Notes under the pieces: model-generated
Database searches by the model: none
Seen by the model: only the letters and a program-made list of their open reading frames with translations
What the model was told of the DNA's origin: nothing
Shown: piece after piece, positions 1 through 5,286 of the stretch
Position numbering within the stretch: position 1 is the first letter of the stretch
Layout of the letters: every line of letters begins with the position of its first letter
Position numbers and translations under genes: made by a program
Source: Bacteroidales bacterium
GTDB lineage: Bacteria; Bacteroidota; Bacteroidia; Bacteroidales; UBA4181
Length of the DNA: 5,286 nt
Reading direction: 5' to 3'
Assembly (NCBI GenBank): GCA_028700615.1
Contig: JAQVSH010000154.1
Location: 1 to 5,286, forward strand

Positions 1-179
1 TCCATCTCTACAACCCGCGAACTGGCTCCCTGCATAGTAAATTGCACAGAAAGGCTTGGCAAAGTTCTGGAAGGGACCAGTTTCACCGGCAGGGAGGAAA
101 TCAAAGCCAGTCCTACCAGTGACAAACACAGAAAACTCACCAGTACTGAAAAGGGAGATATGGGAGAAATTTTTTTCAA
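1..179 (-). CDS. Second RND efflux permease of the operon, N-terminal 59 codons only (runs off left edge)
   Basis: The minus strand opens a new frame with TTG at 177-179, overlapping the TGA stop of the preceding permease by two bases (TTGA). The 59 complete codons start MKKISPISPFSVLVSF and contain one hydrophobic helix (about residues 10-30, TM1). Then comes LPVKLVPSRTLPSLSVQF followed by QGASSRVVEM. This matches, position for position, the TM1 and first porter strand of the upstream permease (LPVSLLPDIPIPEITVQV, then GQSARELEN), so it is a paralogous RND inner-membrane pump subunit. TTG is the only reasonable start: a TGA lies two codons upstream in this frame, and the first ATG comes only at residue 49, inside the conserved porter region. 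No Shine-Dalgarno is visible, so translational coupling to the previous gene is likely (inference). Two consecutive permeases after one adaptor suggest a heteromeric MdtBC-like pump. Substrate is unknown. Family members are about 1000-1050 residues, so roughly 95% of the gene is outside the window. Confidence 0.85.
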   Translation of the reverse strand, partial: MKKISPISPFSVLVSFLCLSLVGLALISSLPVKLVPSRTLPSLSVQFTMQGASSRVVEM

Positions 180-3100
180 GATTCAGCAGGAGTTTGGTCG
201 TGCTTGCGGTAAATTAACCAGTAAAACAGAGGAATAATGAACAAACTGACCCAGGTTCCAATGGCCATAGACCCAATAATTGCAAGAGAAAGCGGCTGCT
301 GCAAAGTCGATCCGATGTCTTTGGTAAACAACAGGGGAACCATGGCAAACACAGTGGTTAAAGAGGTCATAATGATCGGACGCAAACGACGCAGCCCGGC
401 CTCGTGAATTGCTTCTTTCAATGGATATCCGGCTTTTCTCAGCTCATTCATAACATCCAGTTTCAGAATGGAATCATTGATAATGATTCCGCACACGACC
501 ACCATTCCGATTGCCGACATCAGGTTCAGGGTATGTCCGCAGATCTTTAGTAAAATAATGGCTGCCGCGAGATCTATGGGAATTTCGGCCAGCACAATCA
601 GGGGTTGCAAAAAGCTTTCAAACTGTGCAGTCAGAATGAAATACATCAGCAGGATGGAAATAAAAAGAATAATGATGATTTCTTTAATCATCTTCTGATT
701 TGAGAAATAACTTCCCGAAAAATCAAGGGCCCATTGATCATTCTCCCGGGAAACAATCTCCCGGATCTTCGGCATAACTTCCGGAATATTATCTACCTCC
801 GGGAAAGCAAAGGATATAAACTCTCCGTTGATGCCTCCGGTAATGATCTTTAATTCCTCCGAAAAAGAACTTTTCATCAGCAAAGCCAGAGGAATAGCAT
901 AGACTTTTCCGTCCTTATCGGGCTCGGTATTAATAAAAGTCTTACGCAGAATCGTTTCGATCGGCAGGTCCTCGTGCACCATGGAAATCGGCATTTGTTG
1001 CTGATAGGAGCGCAGGGTGGCCACTTCATTTTTATGGAAAGCAGCTTTCAGAGCTCTTTGCACCTCACTGAACGAGATTCCGTACAAAAGCAGCCTTTCC
1101 CGGTCAATGTTCAGATTAAGCTGATCCTCAAAAGAAATACCCTGCGGGGTCATCCCCGCAGCTTCTGCCATCTCCTTTTGCAGACGACGCAATACATCAG
1201 AAGGAATGATTTTGTCGGAACTGTTGGTATACAGTTCTGCCACCAGCTTAGACTCTCCGGTATTAAAGATCTTTTCAAAAACAGTTTCCGGGGGAGAAAA
1301 GGCCAGTACCGCCAAAGGGTAATATTTCCCGATCCATTGATTAATGCTCTCTTGCAGAAAGGTTAGGGTTTTGGTCGTAGATGTTTTGAAAAACAGGATA
1401 GATTCGGACCCTGATAAAATATCTCCGCTGTTGAGCAAAAATTGCTGTTGGCCTACATAGGCATCGTGTTGAACTTCTTTCAGATTCAAATCCTGAAGCA
1501 TGGCAACAATCCGGGCATGATTTTCTCCCACATGAATGTTTTCATTCCAGTCAATCTTTACCACGGTTTCCTGATAATCGATATGGGGCATCCTTTCCTT
1601 ATCTATCCATTGAAATAAATAAACACAGAGGGGAATGGAAAGGGTCATTCCGATAATATGCAACCATTTATGACGAAAGGTAAAATGATATCCCGCATTA
1701 TACACCACGTAGATAAAACTCTTTGAAGATCGAACCTTGATAGGTTGTACCGCTGATTTCCCGGAATGTTTTCGGCCATAGACCAATTTGTAGAGCACCG
1801 GTAACAAAAATATTCCGGTACAATAGGAGGTAAACAGTCCCACCGTCACCGCAAAAGCCTGATCATAGAATATAGCCCCTGCAATTCCGCTCATAAAAAT
1901 CAAAGGGACAAAGACGGCGATAGTGGTCAGGGAAGAGCTCAACATCGGGGAAATTACTTCATTCGTTCCAATGACACAGGCTTCTTCCAGATCATATCCT
2001 TTTTCCCGGTACTGGGTGATATTTTCCGTAACCACAATGGCGCTGTCAATCATCATTCCCGAAGCCAAAGCCAAACCTGCCAGAGAAATAATATTCAGAG
2101 ACATATCAAACAGGTAGAAAAATAAGAAAGCCGTAACAATAGCCACGATCAGACTCAACCCGATGATTACCGGAGATTTTATATCTCCCAGAAACAATAC
2201 CGCCACGATCAGGATAAACAATAATCCCATCGAAAGATTCTGCTGAAGATTGGACATGGTATAATCCAGCAACTCAGTCTGATTGCGGGTAGTGGAAAAC
2301 TCCACGTCGGGATACCTCGTTTCAAAAGAAGCAATAGTTTCTGCCAGAGTCTTTTTCAGACGGGACATATTCTCATCAGCCTGTTTAATCACGGCCAGCG
2401 TAATCGCCCGTTTGCCTTCACTCAGAGCCAGTCCCTGATCGGTTTGTGCGGCAATTTCTACTTTAGCCAGATCTTTCAGCTGAAAAATATGATCTCCCTG
2501 GTGTATATAAATATTTTCAATATCCTCTGCTGTACGGAGCAGGGTGGGAAATTTGATATTGTATTCATAATATCCGTCCCTTACCATCATACTTCCCAAG
2601 TCTACATGGTTGGCTTTCAGACTGGTTTCCAGGTCATTCAGTGTAATGCCTATACTTTCCAACTTGACCGGGTCGGTAATGATCCGGATCTCTTTTTTCA
2701 TCAGTCCGGTGATATCTACCATCGCCACCTCCGGCAGTTGCTCAATCTGGCGTTTGATGACCGTTTCGGCAAATTCACAGAGATCCAGAAATTTCGTATC
2801 TACCGCGGTATTCAATGCGGAATCCGTTTTTAGCGTCAGGTTCAGATACAATACGGGAATATCATTGGCGCTGGCTTTCACAACCCGGGGTCTGTCCGTT
2901 TCGCGGGAGAGAAGATTCATGGCTGCATCAATCTTCTCGTTCACCTCAATAAAGGCCAGATCGGTTTGAACCCCATATTCAAAGGACATGCGGATCAATG
3001 CCGAGCCGTCCCGGGTTTCACTGTGTAAACCCCTCAGCCTTCCCACCTGCATCAATTGCCGCATCAACGGCTGCACCTGCGTGTTCTCCAGTTCCCTTGC

Positions 3101-3259
3101 AGACTGACCTTCACCGGAAACCTGCACGGTGATCTCTGGAATAGGAATATCGGGCAATAAAGAAACCGGGAGGGTAAAATAGGTCACCGCTCCGATAATA
3201 AACACTGCCAGAAATGACATGAATACGGCGACCGGCCGCTGCAAAAGAAATCGGATCAT
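176..3259 (-). CDS. RND family efflux transporter permease subunit (AcrB/MdtB-like, HAE type), full length
   Basis: This is a proton-driven inner-membrane pump subunit of 1027 residues, the usual RND length. It takes substrate from the periplasm or outer leaflet and passes it, through an adaptor, to an outer-membrane channel. The two-fold RND layout is visible: TM1 at about 9-29, a porter domain about 30-335, TM2-TM6 about 341-490, TM7 about 532-551, a second porter domain about 552-855, and TM8-TM12 about 859-1016. TM4 reads GMMIDSAIVVTENI with Asp405 as the proton-relay acid; the second Asp of the AcrB pair is Ser406. TM10 reads GIIINDSILKLD, with Asn928/Asp929 where AcrB has Lys940/Asn941. 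The ATG start gives the canonical MIRFLLQRPVAVFMSF terminus and lies two bases after the adaptor's TAG. The gene ends in TGA, which overlaps the TTG of a second permease. It is probably co-transcribed from a promoter upstream of the adaptor. Drug, bile-salt or other substrate specificity cannot be read from sequence. The frame is intact. Confidence 0.95.
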   Translation of the reverse strand: MIRFLLQRPVAVFMSFLAVFIIGAVTYFTLPVSLLPDIPIPEITVQVSGEGQSARELENTQVQPLMRQLMQVGRLRGLHSETRDGSALIRMSFEYGVQTDLAFIEVNEKIDAAMNLLSRETDRPRVVKASANDIPVLYLNLTLKTDSALNTAVDTKFLDLCEFAETVIKRQIEQLPEVAMVDITGLMKKEIRIITDPVKLESIGITLNDLETSLKANHVDLGSMMVRDGYYEYNIKFPTLLRTAEDIENIYIHQGDHIFQLKDLAKVEIAAQTDQGLALSEGKRAITLAVIKQADENMSRLKKTLAETIASFETRYPDVEFSTTRNQTELLDYTMSNLQQNLSMGLLFILIVAVLFLGDIKSPVIIGLSLIVAIVTAFLFFYLFDMSLNIISLAGLALASGMMIDSAIVVTENITQYREKGYDLEEACVIGTNEVISPMLSSSLTTIAVFVPLIFMSGIAGAIFYDQAFAVTVGLFTSYCTGIFLLPVLYKLVYGRKHSGKSAVQPIKVRSSKSFIYVVYNAGYHFTFRHKWLHIIGMTLSIPLCVYLFQWIDKERMPHIDYQETVVKIDWNENIHVGENHARIVAMLQDLNLKEVQHDAYVGQQQFLLNSGDILSGSESILFFKTSTTKTLTFLQESINQWIGKYYPLAVLAFSPPETVFEKIFNTGESKLVAELYTNSSDKIIPSDVLRRLQKEMAEAAGMTPQGISFEDQLNLNIDRERLLLYGISFSEVQRALKAAFHKNEVATLRSYQQQMPISMVHEDLPIETILRKTFINTEPDKDGKVYAIPLALLMKSSFSEELKIITGGINGEFISFAFPEVDNIPEVMPKIREIVSRENDQWALDFSGSYFSNQKMIKEIIIILFISILLMYFILTAQFESFLQPLIVLAEIPIDLAAAIILLKICGHTLNLMSAIGMVVVCGIIINDSILKLDVMNELRKAGYPLKEAIHEAGLRRLRPIIMTSLTTVFAMVPLLFTKDIGSTLQQPLSLAIIGSMAIGTWVSLFIIPLFYWLIYRKHDQTPAES

Positions 3260-3261
3260 GG

Positions 3262-4329
3262 CTATTCTTTTACAATGACCGGAGATTCATGGGCCAGGTT
3301 AATATTTCCGCTTACAATAACCTGATCGCCGGGCTTTAATCCTTCCTCAATCGTATATTCGGTAGCATTTTCAAGCCCTGTGGTGACATAATTCCAGAAT
3401 GCTTTTCCGTCCACAAGCGTGAACACAACCTGACGTCAAGTACGCACTACCACGGCTGATTTGGGGACTACCAATTTCATCCCCGGAGACCTGAGTACAC
3501 TCACTTTAACATTCATGCCCTCGTATAAATCAGGACGATAGGGAATTTCCGCCCTGATCTGTACCATGCCGTTGTCGTCCACTACAGGGTTGATCTCCGT
3601 AACCCGGCCTGTCGCTTTTCTCTCCGGAAAGGCAAAAGGAGCCACCGACATCTGATCTCCGGCCTTCACCAGGCCCAGCTCGCTTTCCAAAATTGAAAAA
3701 TCCACTTCCAGATGGCTGTAATCCAAAATGGTACAAAAGGTTTCCCCGGCTTTGGCTATATTATACTGTTTATCAAACAAACCCGATACTGTTCCTGCAA
3801 AAGGAGTCTTTAACACGGAATTTTCTAACTCATACCTGGCCAGATCTCTGGCAATGATTGCGTTCTCATAGCCGCTTTGAATCACCGCAATCCGCATTTT
3901 GTTTTGGGGAATGGTTGCGGAATCCTGCAAGGGATTATGATATCCCATACCGAACAGTTTATCCTGAAATAACAGATGGGCTTCTTCCACCTTCATGCTG
4001 GCTTCTGTCAGGTTATTCTCCAGCTTGAAACGCTCCAGCTCCGCCAGTACCTGTCCGGCTTCCACCCGGTCGCCGTTCTTCACGGATATCTGAGCAATTA
4101 CCTCTGCACTCTTAAACGAAAGATCAACACTCCGCCCGGCCTTTAACTTCCCGTTGCTCAGAATCTCATGCTGAAAATCAGACTCACGCAACGTTATCGT
4201 CTGAATCTCCGCCACCTTTTCGGGCAACGTGGTTTCAATAGTTCCCTCCTCGGGAGCCGGAGCCTGCTTACAGGAAAACAAAGCCAGCCCGGTCATCATA
4301 AATACAAAAATCTTTCCTGGAGACATCAT
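3262..4329 (-). pseudogene. RND efflux periplasmic adaptor (membrane fusion) lipoprotein, interrupted by in-frame TGA
   Basis: This is the adaptor subunit that would link the permeases to an outer-membrane channel. Starting at ATG 4327-4329, the N-terminus is a lipoprotein signal peptide with a hydrophobic core (IFVFMMTGLALFSC) and Cys20 as the lipidation site. A first lipoyl half follows (VKNGDRVEAGQVLAEL, about 83-98), then a helical hairpin about 99-167, the second lipoyl half (LKTPFAGTVSGLFD, about 173-186), a beta-barrel about 205-275, and the start of the membrane-proximal domain (LVVPKSAVVVRT). Codon 298 is TGA. The same frame then continues RQVVFTLVDG, FWNYVTTGLENATEYTIEEG and LKPGDQVIVSGNINLAH to TAG at 3262-3264, exactly the conserved adaptor C-terminus. 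Intact length would be 355 residues; the truncated product is 297 and lacks most of the membrane-proximal domain. A longer frame begins at TTG 4384-4386, but it adds 19 residues before an already complete signal peptide, so the ATG is preferred. The next ATG, at 4324-4326, is equally possible. The gene heads the efflux operon. Confidence 0.88.
3436..3438 (-). other. Premature in-frame TGA stop codon within the adaptor gene
   Basis: The coding strand reads GTG CGT ACT TGA CGT CAG GTT, and the reading frame is conserved on both sides (VVVRT, then RQVVF). No base is inserted or deleted. One substitution from GGA would restore a glycine, a residue commonly found at this turn in adaptor proteins (family knowledge, from memory). 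TGA is still a genuine stop in this genome segment, since it ends the downstream permease at the expected length. The base after the stop is C, which is known in E. coli to be a comparatively leaky UGA context. Whether readthrough occurs here is unknown. Confidence 0.9.
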
Positions 4330-4392
4330 ATAGCGGGGTTTTTTGAAGCGTGAAGACTTATTATGATTTATTACAGTCAATGCCAAAATCCC

Positions 4393-4411
4393 TTCAACCT
4401 TTCAACTTCAA
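4393..4411. repeat. Three short TTCAA direct repeats in the adaptor leader
   Basis: On the plus strand TTCAA occurs at 4393-4397, 4401-4405 and 4407-4411 (on the minus strand, TTGAAG, TTGAAAGG and TTGAAGGG in a row). They lie downstream of the candidate transcription start and 60-80 bases upstream of the preferred adaptor ATG, so they would sit in the mRNA leader. They could be a protein-binding site or simply low-complexity sequence. No function can be assigned. Confidence 0.3.
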
Positions 4412-4449
4412 TGTTACACACTACCCCAAACAGGTAAAAGGTACTTATC

Positions 4450-4528
4450 GCATAAAAATATAAAATGCTTTTATAAAATCAAACTAATTTCATTTTTTTA
4501 ACGTTGAATAAGAAGGGAATTTTTATGC
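4450..4528. repeat. Perfect 10-bp inverted repeat in the intergenic region
   Basis: On the minus strand GCATAAAAAT (4519-4528) follows directly after the propeller stop codon, and its exact reverse complement ATTTTTATGC lies at 4450-4459. The spacer is 59 bases. The inner arm overlaps the candidate -7 box. The arms are AT-rich, so chance is possible in this AT-rich stretch. There is too little G+C and too long a loop for a normal intrinsic terminator. Confidence 0.35.
4453..4483 (-). promoter_or_regulatory. Candidate Bacteroidetes-type promoter for the efflux operon
   Basis: On the minus strand a TTTG (4480-4483, -33 element) is followed after exactly 19 bases by TATTTTTA (4453-4460), which fits the Bacteroidetes -7 consensus TAnnTTTG except for the last base. 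Transcription would start near 4446-4448, giving a leader of about 118 bases to the adaptor ATG. It lies in the only gap between the propeller gene and the operon, where a promoter would be expected. The region is AT-rich, so chance matches are likely and the call is tentative. No TetR- or AraC-type regulator gene lies next to it in the window. Confidence 0.4.
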
Positions 4529-5286
4529 TTACTTTTTTAATAAGTCAAATGCAATTAATTTTCTTTCTCCCTCGGCATCAAGTGCGTAAATTGTCTTTCC
4601 ATCCGGAGAAATATCCATTGCACAAATTGGAGTATCTAATATCAAAACATTCAATAGATTACCTTCAAGATCATATTCGTGAATTTGTTGACTTTGATAA
4701 GAATTTTGATCATTTATATGATTTCCACAGTATAATCCAAAGGCTCTTTCTTTGGAAAGGCATACATCAATATATCCATAACGGGATTCATTGGTAAGTT
4801 TGCTTGTCCCATTGTTTTGAATTTTTAGTACCGTTTTATAGTATTTGTGACTGAATTTTTGTTCCAGAGAATCTCCTTTGATAGCGTATACTTCAATCAA
4901 GCCCGCATCTGCAGAACTTCTTATTAAAAGCGATTTGTCTGGAGCTAATCTGAAGGTGTTTGCTTCTCTCATCATGCGTTCAGCGGCGGATAGCCTGGGA
5001 TCATCTACAAAATAGGGAATTATTTCTTTTCCCCGGACCCCCTTCTTAAAAAAGGAGAAATTACCATTGAAATACAATCCGGATCCTATCCATATGGAAT
5101 CATTGATAGTTCTTAATTTTATGGTTAATCCTCCATTATCATAAGATCCTTTCTCAATGGGTATTATTATAGATGCTTTGGTTTTTGAATCCATCAAAAT
5201 ACTATCAAGATTGTATAACAACAATTTACTATAGGCAATATCAAATACTTCCAGGTATTTTTTTTCATTTTGAGCGGAAAGGCCAA
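4529..5286 (-). CDS. TolB-like (BF3164-type) beta-propeller protein, C-terminal part; start lies beyond right edge
   Basis: The frame is open from the right edge to TAA at 4529-4531, giving 251 complete residues. There is no credible start in the window: the TTG at 5222-5224 and the ATG at 5192-5194 are both internal, because the frame continues upstream as LSAQNEKKYLEVFDIAYSK. The protein is rich in short beta-strand repeats. Propeller-like motifs are RLAPDKSLLIRSS, EVYAIKGDSLE, RYGYIDVCLSKERAFGLYCG, HEYDLEGNLLNVLILD and a final blade CAMDISPDGKTIYALDAEGE. This order (a lone strand with an aromatic GLYxG turn, then EYDLEGN, then an SPDGKTIYAL blade) resembles the BF3164/TolB-like six-bladed propeller lipoproteins common in Bacteroidota. 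Family members are about 330-370 residues, so perhaps the first third is missing, including any lipoprotein signal. Function is unknown even in the family. It is visibly AT-richer than the efflux genes and is separated from them by about 200 bases, so it is probably not part of that operon. Confidence 0.7.
   Translation of the reverse strand, partial: GLSAQNEKKYLEVFDIAYSKLLLYNLDSILMDSKTKASIIIPIEKGSYDNGGLTIKLRTINDSIWIGSGLYFNGNFSFFKKGVRGKEIIPYFVDDPRLSAAERMMREANTFRLAPDKSLLIRSSADAGLIEVYAIKGDSLEQKFSHKYYKTVLKIQNNGTSKLTNESRYGYIDVCLSKERAFGLYCGNHINDQNSYQSQQIHEYDLEGNLLNVLILDTPICAMDISPDGKTIYALDAEGERKLIAFDLLKK

Noticed and set aside
974..1366. Plus-strand open frames inside the permease, adaptor and propeller genes (for example 974-1366, 2444-2833, 4504-4797)
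   Set aside because: They lie antisense to well-supported genes, their translations have no recognisable protein features, and they are shadows of the real frames.
3436..3438. Reassignment of UGA to glycine (as in some candidate phyla) to explain the adaptor's in-frame TGA
   Set aside because: The first permease ends in TGA at the expected RND length, with the next gene starting on that codon. No other in-frame TGA occurs in the three other coding stretches, which all look like Bacteroidota. UGA is acting as a stop here.
3436..3438. Selenocysteine insertion at the TGA
   Set aside because: Adaptor proteins have no known selenocysteine or equivalent cysteine at this turn, and I see no clear stem-loop just downstream.
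4330..4386. Adaptor start at TTG 4384-4386, adding 19 residues
   Set aside because: The ATG at 4327-4329 gives a compact signal peptide with the lipidated Cys at residue 20. The extra residues (many polar or basic) are not needed, and ATG is the stronger start.
4459..4475. Small hairpin TATAAAA-GCA-TTTTATA followed by a T run on the minus strand, a possible terminator for the propeller gene
   Set aside because: The stem has seven A-T pairs and no G-C pairs, so it would be too weak for an intrinsic terminator, and it sits inside the candidate promoter spacer.

Overview
The window looks like Bacteroidota chromosome, probably a gut or oral Bacteroidales-type organism. The evidence is a BF3164/TolB-like propeller typical of that phylum, weak or absent Shine-Dalgarno sites, a TTTG-N19-TAnnTTT-type promoter, and efflux proteins that resemble the Bacteroides/Parabacteroides RND branch. 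No species can be named from sequence alone. Every gene lies on the minus strand, so the window reads right to left.

Layout from right to left: (1) 4529-5286, the 3' two-thirds or so of a beta-propeller gene that runs off the right edge and is visibly AT-richer than the rest; (2) 4330-4528, an AT-rich intergenic and leader region with a candidate Bacteroidetes promoter, an inverted repeat and a short direct repeat, but no regulator gene; (3) 3262-4329, a membrane fusion (periplasmic adaptor) lipoprotein whose frame is broken by one in-frame TGA at 3436-3438; (4) 176-3259, a full-length 1027-residue RND permease; (5) 1-179, the first 59 codons of a second RND permease that runs off the left edge.

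Items 3-5 form one tightly packed efflux operon. The adaptor ends 2 bases before the first permease, and the first permease overlaps the second by 2 bases (TTGA). An adaptor followed by two different permeases is the MdtABC-type arrangement and suggests a heteromeric inner-membrane pump. The outer-membrane factor is not in the window and may lie beyond the left edge.

The main surprise is the adaptor's premature stop. The codons after it continue the same conserved protein for 57 residues to a natural TAG. This points to a single-base nonsense change (probably GGA to TGA), a sequencing error, or readthrough, rather than a shorter natural protein. I found no previously undescribed system; this is an ordinary efflux locus with one unusual lesion.
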